Origin: Microbulbifer agarilyticus
GTDB lineage: Bacteria > Pseudomonadota > Gammaproteobacteria > Pseudomonadales > Cellvibrionaceae
Assembly: GCF_019800665.1 (NCBI RefSeq)
Contig: NZ_JAHVKO010000003.1
Location: 558,001 to 622,000, forward strand
DNA length: 64,000 nucleotides
Direction of reading: 5' to 3'
A program made the position numbers and the translations under genes. Under the pieces are notes generated by a model, which saw only the letters and a list, made by a program, of their open reading frames with translations, had not been told where the DNA came from and searched no databases. This document shows positions 11,589-23,792 of this stretch, piece by piece (within the stretch, counting starts at the first letter, position 1; each line of letters begins with the position of its first letter).

Positions 11589-11696
11589 ATAAAGGGCACA
11601 GGGTAAAAAGTTGCAGCTGAAACTTCGCCTGTTGTGGCACGTAAATGTGCGCCCTCTCACCCCGCCCGCAAGCTGTTCTGACGACTGGAGATTGAA

Positions 11697-12866
11697 TTGA
11701 ACAACGCTGTTCCCACGCCGGAATCCTTGATGCCCAGCACCACCCCGGCACTGCTGGTGCTCGCCGATGGCAGTGTCTTCCGCGGTCGCGCTATTGGCGC
11801 GGAAGGCTCAACTGTTGGTGAGGTAGTCTTCAATACCTCCATGACCGGTTATCAGGAAATCCTGACCGATCCATCCTACGCCCGCCAGATCGTTACCCTG
11901 ACTTATCCGCACATCGGCAATACCGGTACCAACTCTGAAGACGAAGAGTGTGCCGAGATCTGGTCTGCCGGTCTGGTAATCCGCGACCTGCCGCTGCTGG
12001 CTTCCAGCTTCCGTAACGAACAGTCTCTGGAAGATTACCTGAAGGCGCGCAATATCGTCGGCATCGCTGATATCGATACCCGTCGCCTGACCCGTATCCT
12101 GCGCGACAAGGGTGCGCAGAGCGGCTGCATCATTGCGGGCGAGGGCATTGATGAGGCGGAAGCCCTTAAAAAGGCCCAGGAGTTTGCCGGCCTGAAAGGC
12201 ATGGACCTGGCCAAGGTGGTTTCCACCAAAGAACAGTACGACTTCAACGAAGGCACCTGGGAGCTGGGCCAGGGTCACAAGCCGGCACCGGCGGCGCAGC
12301 CCTACAAGGTTGTGGCGTATGACTTCGGCGTGAAGCGCAACATCCTGCGCATGCTGGTGGATCGCGGCTGCAGCATCACCGTGGTGCCGGCAGAAACTCC
12401 TGCCTCCGAAGTGCTGGCGATGAATCCGGACGGTGTCTTCCTGTCCAACGGCCCTGGCGACCCCGAGCCGTGTGATTACGCGATCAAGGCGATCCAGGAA
12501 ATCCTCGACACCAGCCTGCCGACTTACGGCATCTGCCTGGGTCACCAGCTGCTGGGCCTGGCGGTTGGCGCCAAGACCGCAAAAATGAAATTCGGCCACC
12601 ACGGTGGTAACCACCCGGTGCAGGACCTGAACTCCACCAAGGTGATGATCACCGCGCAGAACCACGGTTTTGCGGTGGACATGGACTCCCTGCCGGACAA
12701 CGTGGAAATCACCCACAAGTCCCTGTTCGACGGCACCCTGCAGGGTATTCGCCTGACCGACAAGCCGGCGTTCAGCTTCCAGGGCCACCCGGAAGCGAGC
12801 CCCGGCCCACACGATGTGGCGCCGCTGTTCGATCAGTTTATTGAGATGATGGAAGCGCGCCGCTAA
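11697..12866 (+). CDS. carA: Carbamoyl-phosphate synthase small subunit CarA
   Basis: 389-residue glutaminase subunit that supplies ammonia to CarB for carbamoyl phosphate, the precursor of arginine and pyrimidines. The N-terminal domain opens [20 protein letters not shown] and includes [16 protein letters not shown]. The C-terminal class I amidotransferase domain has the nucleophile Cys in [11 protein letters not shown] (about residue 280) and the His-Glu pair in [13 protein letters not shown] (about residue 363). I chose the TTG start because GGAG lies six bases upstream. An ATG 11 codons later (MPSTTPA) is the alternative and would fit the E. coli N-terminus about as well. Confidence 0.96.
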   Translation: MNNAVPTPESLMPSTTPALLVLADGSVFRGRAIGAEGSTVGEVVFNTSMTGYQEILTDPSYARQIVTLTYPHIGNTGTNSEDEECAEIWSAGLVIRDLPLLASSFRNEQSLEDYLKARNIVGIADIDTRRLTRILRDKGAQSGCIIAGEGIDEAEALKKAQEFAGLKGMDLAKVVSTKEQYDFNEGTWELGQGHKPAPAAQPYKVVAYDFGVKRNILRMLVDRGCSITVVPAETPASEVLAMNPDGVFLSNGPGDPEPCDYAIKAIQEILDTSLPTYGICLGHQLLGLAVGAKTAKMKFGHHGGNHPVQDLNSTKVMITAQNHGFAVDMDSLPDNVEITHKSLFDGTLQGIRLTDKPAFSFQGHPEASPGPHDVAPLFDQFIEMMEARR

Positions 12867-12880
12867 GCGCCGCTCTCACG

Positions 12881-12904
12881 GCAGGGGCTTAAACGGGCCC
12901 CTGC
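12881..12904. other. Hairpin between carA and carB
   Basis: GCAGGGGC (12881-12888) and GCCCCTGC (12897-12904) form a perfect eight-base stem with an eight-base loop and no T tract. It could protect the carA 3' end or set the carA:carB ratio. Confidence 0.5.
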
Positions 12905-12959
12905 GATGCAAGACCAGAATTTTATCCACCGGCTGCGGCCGGCTAGATTCGGAAGAAAG

Positions 12960-16190
<3,231 letters not shown>

Positions 16191-16230
16191 TCGACGAGCC
16201 AATAGCGCGCTTTAATGAGTGGCGCAAGTA

Positions 16231-16259
16231 AAAAGCTCTGCCATTTGGCGGAGCTTTTT
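16231..16259 (+). terminator. Intrinsic terminator between carB and greA
   Basis: GCTCTGCC and GGCGGAGC arms (one G-T pair) around ATTT, flanked by A4 and T5. It suggests that carAB ends here and that greA has its own or only read-through expression. Confidence 0.85.
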
Positions 16260-16337
16260 CGTTCAAGAAATACCGTATAAAAACCATCGCGGTTGCTCCC
16301 CAAGCGCCGCGAAATATTGAGATTCTGGAGGTTCCCC

Positions 16338-16814
<477 letters not shown>

Positions 16815-16832
16815 TTTTTCCAGTTGTGGATA

Positions 16833-16867
16833 AAACAAGGCGGCCATCGGCCGCCTTGTTTGTTTTT
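16833..16867 (+). terminator. Intrinsic terminator after greA
   Basis: A 13-base perfect stem (16833-16845 with 16849-16861) with a three-base loop, followed by a T-rich tail. An A-rich left side allows it to serve the convergent curlin gene too. Confidence 0.9.
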
Positions 16868-16892
16868 GCTCTGCAGAAAGCGCTAGCGAGTA

Positions 16893-17771
16893 CTACTGCA
16901 AAATCACCGCCTGATTGCCTACGCCAACCTGAGTGACAATGGCAGTCTCGGACAGCCCGCTCTGGATCACCATGGCGTTGTTCAGGCTACCGCTCTGGCT
17001 AATCATCGCGTTGTGCCCACCGAGCCCCTGCTGCAGGATACTGGCGTGGTTCAGGGCGCCATCCTGGGTGATGGATGCGCTGCTATACAGGCCAAACTGG
17101 GTAATGTAGGCATCATTTCCAAAGCCGTTCTGGGTCACTACGGCATCGTTGTAGAAACCTACCTGGGTAATGGTTGCATTGTTGGCTGCACCAGCCTGGT
17201 TGACCATTGCCGTGTGGCCAATGCCGCCCTGGAGAATTGCGGCATCGTTCCCGATACCCTCCTGATATACATAGGCCGTGGAGTCGGCACTAAAGAACTG
17301 ACCGATGTACGCATTGTGCACCAGACCATTCTGCTGGATGATCGCGGTGTTATCCGTACCGGCCGCCTGATCAATACGCGCGTTATTACCGGTGCCCTGT
17401 TGCGAGATCACGGCGCTACTGTTGAAGGATCCCACTTGCAGGGTGTTTGCCGTATTGGCAAAGCCCTGCTGCTGAATATCGCTAAAGTTGTTTGCGCCAT
17501 ATGACTGCAGTGCGTAAGCATCATTCAGTGACCCTTCTTGGGTCTGATAAATGACGCTGCCGGTTTCACCAACCTGCATCGCATGAGCCTGATTGAAAAA
17601 GCCGGTTTGTGTCTGGTGAATGGTATTGCCCATTGCGGCCGCATCGGTCTGATCCACGCTTGCAGTATTGCCGACACCTGTCTGAGTCAGCCATGCCGTA
17701 TTGGAATCGGCCAGCGCAGCGCCGCTTACTGCGAGCATCGCGACGGTGCTGATATGCGCTAGATGCTTCAT
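16893..17771 (-). CDS. Curlin-repeat amyloid subunit, CsgA-like paralogue 1
   Basis: 292 residues: a signal peptide (about residues 1-21, ending GAALA) and then repeats to the end. The units have an 11-residue period of the form Q-x-G-x-x-N-x-A-x-(I/V)-x, as in TQVGFYNDAVVTQNGFGNDA. Pairs of units equal the 22-residue curlin repeat. E. coli CsgA has five 22-residue repeats; this protein has room for about twelve, so it would form a much longer beta-solenoid. It is expected to be exported through CsgG and to polymerise outside the cell. Start at ATG with GGGAG upstream; an ORF start seven codons earlier is unlikely. It has exactly the length of the next curlin gene, a sign of tandem duplication. 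It is the last gene of the csg locus. Confidence 0.85.
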   Translation of the reverse strand: MKHLAHISTVAMLAVSGAALADSNTAWLTQTGVGNTASVDQTDAAAMGNTIHQTQTGFFNQAHAMQVGETGSVIYQTQEGSLNDAYALQSYGANNFSDIQQQGFANTANTLQVGSFNSSAVISQQGTGNNARIDQAAGTDNTAIIQQNGLVHNAYIGQFFSADSTAYVYQEGIGNDAAILQGGIGHTAMVNQAGAANNATITQVGFYNDAVVTQNGFGNDAYITQFGLYSSASITQDGALNHASILQQGLGGHNAMISQSGSLNNAMVIQSGLSETAIVTQVGVGNQAVILQ

Positions 17772-17849
17772 CTGAACTCCCTCACTTCCCACATCGAAAG
17801 GAATTTTTTGAAATAGCGTGAGTGATTTTCTGTGTCGATAAATAACGAA

Positions 17850-17872
17850 CGAGCGGCTGGTTTAGCCGCTCG
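17850..17872 (-). other. Hairpin between the two 292-residue curlin genes
   Basis: A perfect nine-base stem (CGAGCGGCT / AGCCGCTCG) with a five-base loop, 24 bases after the csgA-like paralogue 2 stop codon. There is only a weak T-rich tail on the minus strand. It may partially terminate transcription or stabilise the upstream subunit mRNA. Confidence 0.6.
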
Positions 17873-17895
17873 CCGTTAAACACTGATCCGCAGAA

Positions 17896-18774
17896 TTACT
17901 GGAAAATCACCGCGTTGTTACCGACACCCATCTGGGTCGCCATCGCGGTATCGCCAACAAGTCCGAACTGGCCTACCAGTGCGTTGTTGAACGCGCCAAC
18001 CTGAGTGGTGGTTGCCATATGGCCTACACCAACCTGGCCGATGTAGCTGTCGTTGAAGAAACCAAACTGTGAGCTGCTACCTGAGTTTGCAGCGCCCAGC
18101 TGAGACACGTCAGCTTGGTTGCCGAGGCCGTCCTGCAGAATGTTTGCGTCATTAAACAGGCCAATCTGGCGGGTGTCCGCATCGTTACCGAGGCCTAATT
18201 GCGTAATGCTGGACGTTTGCATAATGCCCGATTGCCAGGAGTCTGCGTTGTTTAACGCACCGTTCTGACTAATTACCGAGGTGTTAGCCAGGCTAAGGAA
18301 CTGTACGGCTTTGGCGCTGTTGCCAATGCCGTTCTGGCTGATGGAGGCCGAGCTCAGCAGGCTTACTGTTTGCGCTACTTTGGCCCAGTTCAGGAAGCCA
18401 GTTTGCACGATTGAGGCTGAAGATAAACCGGATGCGGTTTGCTTGGTTTTCGCGGTGTTAGCGATACCCACCTGCAGAACCGATGCAGTGTTGCTGAGGC
18501 CGAGGGTTTGGGTGGAGGACGCGTAGTTCAGCGCACCCAGCTGGACTTGCATGATGCTGCTGCCATTCTCGGCGGACTGAGAGGCATCGGCACTATTGAA
18601 GAAGCCGGTTTGCACCTGCATCACAGTGTTGTTGTTGGTGAGAAGACCCGTCTGGTTCACATTGGCGTTGTTGCCAACACCGGTCTGCAGCGTTGTAGCG
18701 GTATTGTTCCCTGCAAAAGCAGAACCGCTGACAGCGAGCAAGATTGCAGCGGCAATCGGGGTAAACGTCTTCAT
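17896..18774 (-). CDS. Curlin-repeat amyloid subunit, CsgA-like paralogue 2
   Basis: 292 residues, the same length as the neighbouring paralogue. The signal peptide (about residues 1-22, ending GSAFA) is followed by curlin repeats of 11-residue period, e.g. QLGLGNDADTRQIGLFNDAN. Both paralogues begin the mature part with NTA-x(n)-QTGVGN and end with QxGVGNxAVIxQ, so they are clearly related. The sequence is rich in Asn, Gln, Gly and Ser and almost free of charged residues, as expected of a functional amyloid. AAGGAG precedes the ATG. A long 5' untranslated region with two hairpins suggests its own promoter. Confidence 0.85.
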   Translation of the reverse strand: MKTFTPIAAAILLAVSGSAFAGNNTATTLQTGVGNNANVNQTGLLTNNNTVMQVQTGFFNSADASQSAENGSSIMQVQLGALNYASSTQTLGLSNTASVLQVGIANTAKTKQTASGLSSASIVQTGFLNWAKVAQTVSLLSSASISQNGIGNSAKAVQFLSLANTSVISQNGALNNADSWQSGIMQTSSITQLGLGNDADTRQIGLFNDANILQDGLGNQADVSQLGAANSGSSSQFGFFNDSYIGQVGVGHMATTTQVGAFNNALVGQFGLVGDTAMATQMGVGNNAVIFQ

Positions 18775-18805
18775 GAGTTGCTCCTTTACTTCGGACGTTA
18801 AATAC

Positions 18806-18857
18806 AATCAGCCCTTGGAAGCTGATTAACGATGGCGCGACGGTATGCCGGCGCCAT
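18806..18857 (-). other. Two hairpins in the 5' region of CsgA-like paralogue 2
   Basis: AATCAGC / GCTGATT (18806-18812 with 18821-18827) and ATGGCGC / GCGCCAT (18832-18838 with 18851-18857) are adjacent perfect seven-base stems, 30-80 bases before the start codon. They could stabilise an abundant structural mRNA. Confidence 0.45.
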
Positions 18858-19286
18858 GTACCTCGGCACGAAGCCTCACGTTGAAACTTGTTCCACGTAT
18901 TCATGAGGCGTCGCTGCCCAAGTTCTTGAAGTTCGGTGCCCGCGTATACAGCTCATTCCATTCGCTTGAGGAGAACTGGCGCGGCCCATAGCGTTGGCTA
19001 CAGTCGGTCGATCTTTGCTTGATCGTTTTGATCAAAAAGTAATCGTTACGTACTTGAGTGTTGATGCTCGAAAGGGGGGGCGCTATAGGAGGGAAGTCAT
19101 GAAAAACTAGGAAAAAAGTACAATTTTTAATCAGTAATAATTCTGGAAAATACGCACTCATAACTGAATAGCGTAGTTATGGCGCGAAAAGTATTTTAAT
19201 GAAGGGATTATGTGCCAGAAGGGCGATTCGGGTGACCAAGGAAAACTCAGCGCCGCGTGCGCACTTCGTTGCTGATTCGTTGCGGG
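18858..19286. other. Intergenic region between curlin genes, probable promoter region
   Basis: About 430 bases with no recognisable gene on either strand. The part around 19010-19200 is AT-rich and carries poly-purine and poly-G runs. It most likely holds the promoter of the downstream curlin gene, so that the major subunits can be expressed apart from csgDEFG-csgB. I could not pick out -10/-35 elements with confidence. Confidence 0.4.
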
Positions 19287-20237
19287 TTAGTTGCTGAGCG
19301 ACACCGAATTACCCACACCGTACTGGGTCACTGTGGCACTGGAAGAACTACCGGTTTGGGTAACGGCGGTTGCATTAAGCGTACCCGACTGGCTTATGAC
19401 CGTCTGGTGATTCCCCCCAAGGCCAATGGCGCCACGCTGTTCAATCATTAGCTGGTTGAAATTACCGCTCTGGCGGGCGCTGATTTGGTTGTCGTCACCT
19501 GCCTGTAATAGGGATGCCTGATTGGCCAGCCCATCTTGAAATACATCGGACGCATGCAGCGCACCAGACTGTTGAACTACGCTCTTGTTAAACGCTCCCT
19601 CCTGCACTGAGATTGACAGCTGCGCTACGCCGGTTTGCGTGACCGTGGTCGTGTTGTCATTGCCCCGCTGTTCGATAAAGCTTCTCGCATAAAACGCACC
19701 GGTTTGTTGAATCTCCGCGCGATTCTGTATGCCGACTTGTCGGATGCGCAAATCATTGAAATTCCCATCAAGTTGTTGCGCGTCGGCCTCGTTACCGAAG
19801 CCGCCTTGCTGTACCTGTGCGCGGCTGTTGTAGGAAACGGATTGCAGGCTGGTTACGCGATTCTCTGTGCCAACTTGCAGACTGTGCACTGTATTTCCAG
19901 TGCCGTATTGTTGCTGTGCATAGGATTCATTAAAAATGCCGTCCTGTTGCTGCTGAATGAGGCTGCCACTCTCCTGTTTCTGTGTCGCTTCGGCCGTGTT
20001 CTGCGAGCCTTGCTGATCCTGCTCCAGCTGGTTATCCACAGTATTAAAAAACTGCTGCTGGATAAGTGCAAAGTTATCCAGTCCCTCCTGGTACTGATAC
20101 ACGGTATTTTGTTCAGCGTGCACCTGGGGCGGATAAGCAGACAACATGGCCACGGCCACCAGGGCAATTGTAACCGCGGGGGTGATCGCGCTTGCTATTG
20201 AACTGTTATAGATACGCGAGAGGGCGTGACTAGTCAT
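19287..20237 (-). CDS. Curlin-repeat protein, third subunit
   Basis: 316 residues. A long N-terminal signal region (hydrophobic core about residues 18-33, ending near QVHA) precedes curlin-type repeats. These are more irregular and much richer in Gln than the two 292-residue subunits (e.g. IQQQFFNTVDNQLEQDQQG), and contain some charged residues. The last repeats (VTQTGSSSSATVTQYGVGN) return to the canonical form. The ATG overlaps the end of the upstream CsgB-like gene by eight bases, with no separate ribosome-binding site, so translation is probably coupled. The pairing suggests a minor subunit or a nucleation/anchoring partner. It could equally be called a second CsgB; sequence alone does not decide. 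Confidence 0.75.
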   Translation of the reverse strand: MTSHALSRIYNSSIASAITPAVTIALVAVAMLSAYPPQVHAEQNTVYQYQEGLDNFALIQQQFFNTVDNQLEQDQQGSQNTAEATQKQESGSLIQQQQDGIFNESYAQQQYGTGNTVHSLQVGTENRVTSLQSVSYNSRAQVQQGGFGNEADAQQLDGNFNDLRIRQVGIQNRAEIQQTGAFYARSFIEQRGNDNTTTVTQTGVAQLSISVQEGAFNKSVVQQSGALHASDVFQDGLANQASLLQAGDDNQISARQSGNFNQLMIEQRGAIGLGGNHQTVISQSGTLNATAVTQTGSSSSATVTQYGVGNSVSLSN

Positions 20238-20784
20238 ATTGATTAATCGTCGTGTTCATGGAAACACCGGTCTGGGTGACCGCAGTGCTCAGGCCGTTTC
20301 CGCGCTGGTTGATGGTGACGTTGTGATATAGCCCCACCTGCTCCACGGTGGCCGAGTTACGCACACCGTACTGTGTGATACCGGCAGTATGTGCATAACC
20401 CACTTGTTCCAGCAGAATCAAATTTTCATAGCCCGCCTGTAGTAGTGCAGCGATATTACCCTCGCCAGCTTGGCTGGTGATGCTGCTGTTGCCGTCACCG
20501 ACTTGATTGGCGACCACTAAATTGTTGAAGCCCACCTGTTGCACAGAGAGGAAGTTCACCGTGCCTGTCTGCTTCGCGGAAACCTGATTGAAATTTCCTT
20601 CCTGATAGATATTGGCCATATTGGCGGCAGAAAAACCGAATGACACATCGAGTTCACTGAGCGTCGAAAGCTCGGAAGCGGTACCTTCAATTTCCTGCGC
20701 CACCAGTGAACCGGGAAATGCCAGCATGAAAATTGAAACATACCTCGAGTAAGGGCTAGCAAACTTGGCGTGCCAGAAGTCCAT
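20230..20784 (-). CDS. csgB: CsgB-like curlin nucleator
   Basis: 184 residues: an N-terminal signal (about residues 1-29, ending LVAQ), a short linker, then about six curlin repeats such as NQVGDGNSSITSQAGEGN and QYGVRNSATVEQVG. Size and position right after csgG fit CsgB, the surface-bound nucleator that templates CsgA polymerisation (151 residues in E. coli). The C-terminus (TTINQYD) lacks the basic tail that anchors E. coli CsgB, so anchoring may differ or be supplied by the overlapping downstream curlin gene. AGAGAAAA lies before the ATG. Confidence 0.7.
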   Translation of the reverse strand: MDFWHAKFASPYSRYVSIFMLAFPGSLVAQEIEGTASELSTLSELDVSFGFSAANMANIYQEGNFNQVSAKQTGTVNFLSVQQVGFNNLVVANQVGDGNSSITSQAGEGNIAALLQAGYENLILLEQVGYAHTAGITQYGVRNSATVEQVGLYHNVTINQRGNGLSTAVTQTGVSMNTTINQYD

Positions 20785-20836
20785 GGATATTTTCTCTTTG
20801 ATTTTTCTAGCGACCGAACATCAGGTAAAACGCGAT

Positions 20837-21700
20837 CTACAAGATCGCCGTGCCTTCGTTCAGGTAGTACTGCAGTACCGGGTTATTAATATCTTCGGGA
20901 TTATCCAGGGCCCAGGAGTTAGCCACGATGCCCTGGCTGATCAGGTGGATCACCGCCGACTCCATCGCCGATAACATGGCAAGCTGGGCCGGTTCGTTGG
21001 TAGTGGTGCCCACTTCTATCTCCAGCAGACGCTTGAACTTCACGTAACGGAATACATCCGCACTAATGGCCTTTGAGTACACCGTCTTCGAAGTCAGCAC
21101 CGAGTGAAGGACGCGGCCGGAACGAATGTCGACGGCGCGCAGGTTTACAGTCACCTGGTCTACCCGGTACTGCTCGTCGGCGCCGATACCGAAATAGCGG
21201 ATACCGGCACCACCGGTACGGATATTGGTGTCATAAGCGACGATGCCGCCTTCGAGCAGAATATTGGCGGCTACCAGAGAGGGCAGCACCAGATTGTTTT
21301 CCGGCGCGTTCGGTTTGGCCAGTGCCGCACGTACAATCTTGCGCTCTGTCAGCAGGTTCTGAAGGCCCTCGCGCTCTAGCGGAATGAACCATCCGGATTC
21401 GTTCAGCACATTCATCAGCATCGATGCAGCGCCCTGGGTAACCGCGGTAGAGAAGCTACTGGAGGGGGCGGGTTTGTACTGACCGGTTTGGTCACGGAAA
21501 TTGTATACCGCCGCGAGAATTTTCCCCCGCGGTTGAGGTAAGCCAAGCAGGTCACGGAAGGTGTTCTTACGCGGTGTCAGCTTCGCATCCTGAATGCCAG
21601 GTCCAAACAGGGCCTCGCCCGTTTGCTTCACCAGAACACAGCCACTCAAGGCGAGCACAAACGAAAGGGCGGCGACGAGTCTGAAACCTCTAGTAAACAT
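20837..21700 (-). CDS. csgG: Curli secretion pore lipoprotein CsgG
   Basis: 287-residue outer-membrane lipoprotein (E. coli CsgG 277) that forms the nonameric channel exporting curlin subunits. A lipobox LSGC lies near residue 20. The family blocks follow: KILAAVYNFRDQTGQYKPAPSSSFSTAV (here split by the constriction-forming region), WFIPLEREGLQNLLTERKI and VTVNLRAVDIRSGRVLHSV. Start at the ATG of MFTRGF after GGAG; TTG and GTG codons just upstream are alternatives. csgF lies 135 bases upstream and csgB 52 bases downstream, all in one direction. Confidence 0.95.
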   Translation of the reverse strand: MFTRGFRLVAALSFVLALSGCVLVKQTGEALFGPGIQDAKLTPRKNTFRDLLGLPQPRGKILAAVYNFRDQTGQYKPAPSSSFSTAVTQGAASMLMNVLNESGWFIPLEREGLQNLLTERKIVRAALAKPNAPENNLVLPSLVAANILLEGGIVAYDTNIRTGGAGIRYFGIGADEQYRVDQVTVNLRAVDIRSGRVLHSVLTSKTVYSKAISADVFRYVKFKRLLEIEVGTTTNEPAQLAMLSAMESAVIHLISQGIVANSWALDNPEDINNPVLQYYLNEGTAIL

Positions 21701-21835
21701 CACGCTTGTCTCCAATATTATTCGCGATTATTCGGATTGCGGATCAGTCCAGGATGCATCTAGTTGGCGCTGATAGCTTTTTCCTATTTGTGATTGACGT
21801 CAGTAGGTTGGTTTATTCGTTCGTTAAACGGGGTA

Positions 21836-22252
21836 TCAATTTGTCGGGTTTAACCCGCTCACTACAATTTCACTTTTGTCACCGGTGGATCGGTCGGTAA
21901 TCAGTACCGTCAACACACCATCGTTATCCACAATCTGAACGATGAAGTCGTCGGTGATCAACTCTCCGCTATTGCCATCGCCGACATCGGTAAGCAATTG
22001 ATTGAGCAGGCGCGTTTCCAGTGAGTCGGTAAAGCGGTCCAGTGCGCTGGGTTGCTGGTACAGGTCTGCCGGGCTATCCGGATCGTCGTGATCATCCTGG
22101 GATTGGGCATTCTGTAGCAGAAAGGTGCCGTTCAGTGGGTTGCCACCGAAGTTCGGGTTAGTCGGTTCATAGATCAATTCGGTAGCAAGTGCGCTGCCGC
22201 CCACTGCGATGCCCGCGATGAATGTCAGTTGACGCATTATTTTGATTTTCAT
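21836..22252 (-). CDS. csgF: Curli assembly factor CsgF
   Basis: 138-residue secreted accessory protein. The signal peptide (about residues 1-23) is followed by the strongly conserved N-terminal block ELIYEPTNPNFGGNPLNGTF. In E. coli this block inserts into the CsgG pore and links secretion to CsgB nucleation at the surface. The start codon shares one base with the csgE stop (TGATG), so the two are translationally coupled. A 135-base spacer to csgG contains no recognisable gene. Confidence 0.95.
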   Translation of the reverse strand: MKIKIMRQLTFIAGIAVGGSALATELIYEPTNPNFGGNPLNGTFLLQNAQSQDDHDDPDSPADLYQQPSALDRFTDSLETRLLNQLLTDVGDGNSGELITDDFIVQIVDNDGVLTVLITDRSTGDKSEIVVSGLNPTN

Positions 22253-22695
22253 CAGAGTTCGTCCTTGCCTAAATCAAAGTGATCGGTAAAGGCCGCCCGT
22301 ACCTTTTCCTGTAATACCATTTCGTGAATCATCTGCGACGCTTCTTCTGCCAGCTGGCGGATATTGTTTGTACTGGGGCTGATAAAGCGCCGAAATACGG
22401 TTTTGTTGTTGTAGGTGATCCAAATCAGGTTGCCCCAGCGCGCGGAAGGGCGCTCCTGAATCGTGAGGTTGTAGTCGCTGTCTGGATAATTCAGGTTGCG
22501 GTACTCACTCATAAACCTTGCGAAATCATGCCCTGTGCGGGTAATTGTCTGGTCGATATTGAATCCGCTGATCTCGTCTTCGATGGCCGCGCTATCTTCT
22601 GCCACAACCTGGTCTTCCAGGGTGCCGTTATCCTCCTGAGAAATGGCAGGCAGCGGCGTCATTAGCAAAATGCAAAGCGCGACAGTGGTTCTCAT
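22252..22695 (-). CDS. csgE: Curli specificity factor CsgE
   Basis: 147-residue periplasmic protein that caps CsgG and directs curlin subunits to the pore. The signal peptide (about residues 1-19) is followed by a ~30-residue acidic stretch longer than in E. coli, then the family core: GFNIDQTITRTGHDFARFM, NLTIQERPSARWGN and the motif ITYNNKTVFRRF. The ATG overlaps the csgD stop codon by four bases (ATGA), placing it in the csgD operon. Confidence 0.93.
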   Translation of the reverse strand: MRTTVALCILLMTPLPAISQEDNGTLEDQVVAEDSAAIEDEISGFNIDQTITRTGHDFARFMSEYRNLNYPDSDYNLTIQERPSARWGNLIWITYNNKTVFRRFISPSTNNIRQLAEEASQMIHEMVLQEKVRAAFTDHFDLGKDEL

Positions 22696-23297
22696 ATTCG
22701 TTCAACTTGCAGGTGCAATTTTGCCCAGTTGCTTGCCTGTAGCCGGTTCTTCACACCAATCTTGCGAAAGATGTTGTACATATGGTTTTTTACCGTGTGC
22801 TCACTCAAGTGCAGGCGCGAGGCAATGATACTGTTGGGCTCTCCGGTAGTGAGTTGAGCCAGGATCTCTTGCTCCCGTTTGGTTAACAGCAGCCTCGATC
22901 GTGAGTCGGAGTCATTTTGAAGTTGGGAACTCTGGATGCTGGCGGCCAGTTTGCTCACCAGTTCCTGTTGTCCGGTACGGTGATCACAGAGGAAAACAAA
23001 CTTGCGCTCTTCCAGCGGTGTGGTGACGTGGGCAGGCAAATCATCGGGAAGGTTGATAAGTAGGACGCGCGAGTGTTCCAAACCCTTTAAATAGTGAAAC
23101 TCTGTCCCGGGGATGGGTTGGGAGGCAAGGCCAAAACAATTTACGACGATTACATCGTAGTTTTGCAGGCAGTGCTTCTGCTTTCCAAATTCCGATTTTT
23201 CCCAGTTAAATGGCAGTGACTCTGAAATGAGAGAGAACAGCAAGTCCCCATGAAGGCCGGCATCGCTCAAAAAGAGAATCGGCATAGATGACCCCAT
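22692..23297 (-). CDS. csgD: LuxR-type regulator CsgD
   Basis: About 201 residues. The N-terminal half is an atypical receiver-like domain that lacks the canonical phosphoacceptor surroundings. The C-terminal LuxR helix-turn-helix (about residues 135-201) reads LTKREQEILAQL and LSEHTVKNHMYNIFRKIGVKNR. It resembles E. coli CsgD, the master activator of curli and biofilm matrix. The gene heads a csgD-E-F-G unit with four-base overlaps. Start choice is uncertain: ATG at 23297 (MGSSMPILF), 12 bases upstream of another ATG with GGGG before it, or a further upstream ATG at 23330 without a good site. Confidence 0.85.
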   Translation of the reverse strand: MGSSMPILFLSDAGLHGDLLFSLISESLPFNWEKSEFGKQKHCLQNYDVIVVNCFGLASQPIPGTEFHYLKGLEHSRVLLINLPDDLPAHVTTPLEERKFVFLCDHRTGQQELVSKLAASIQSSQLQNDSDSRSRLLLTKREQEILAQLTTGEPNSIIASRLHLSEHTVKNHMYNIFRKIGVKNRLQASNWAKLHLQVERI

Positions 23298-23792
23298 AAT
23301 TAACTCAAGGAGTCTCAGGAATATGAGCATGTGGGAAGGGATGCCTGGGGCGTTAAATCAGGCAAAAAATGCGTCTTCCTAAATTCCTCGCCGATGCGTC
23401 TTAATTTACTGCGCGTTGTGGTGCGAGCCCACTTCTTCGTGCCGGGAGGAAAATATGCCAATCCACTTAGGTGGAAAATCTCAATCCCTGAGAAATTTGT
23501 ATGGAGTGTAGACGGATTTCCCGGAAAGTCGGCGCAATCCGATGACAGAAGCTGGATTATTTATCTTCGCTGTGCACTTCATCGATGTGTCAACCCGAGT
23601 ATTCCCAAGTACCTATAGTTTTTAGGGAATATTTTTTGTGGGGGCGGTTTTGGTGAAATTTATTTTTTTAAAAATGTGGAGTTTTTTATGTGGCTGGCGA
23701 TGATCTCTGTGTCACGGGATGGTTTTGGCTCCGGTTTCAGGTCGCCTGCTGGGCACTGAATATGTTTAGTGCGCCATCGGTTTGATGCTCAC
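23298..23792. other. Divergent regulatory region, csgD / HlyD-ABC operon
   Basis: About 495 bases without a convincing gene. The right part (about 23620-23700) is markedly AT-rich, with runs of A and T. A long upstream region is typical of csgD, which integrates many inputs in enterobacteria. No specific operator was identified. Confidence 0.45.

Noticed and set aside
16893..20784. Repeated DNA in the curlin genes taken as a possible CRISPR or satellite array
   Set aside because: The periodicity is in the protein (11 and 22 residues) with variable codons; there are no identical repeats with unique spacers.
23769..23792. Upstream GTG as start of the HlyD-family gene
   Set aside because: It would place a His/Arg-rich stretch before the signal peptide; the ATG at 23793 gives a normal lipoprotein signal.
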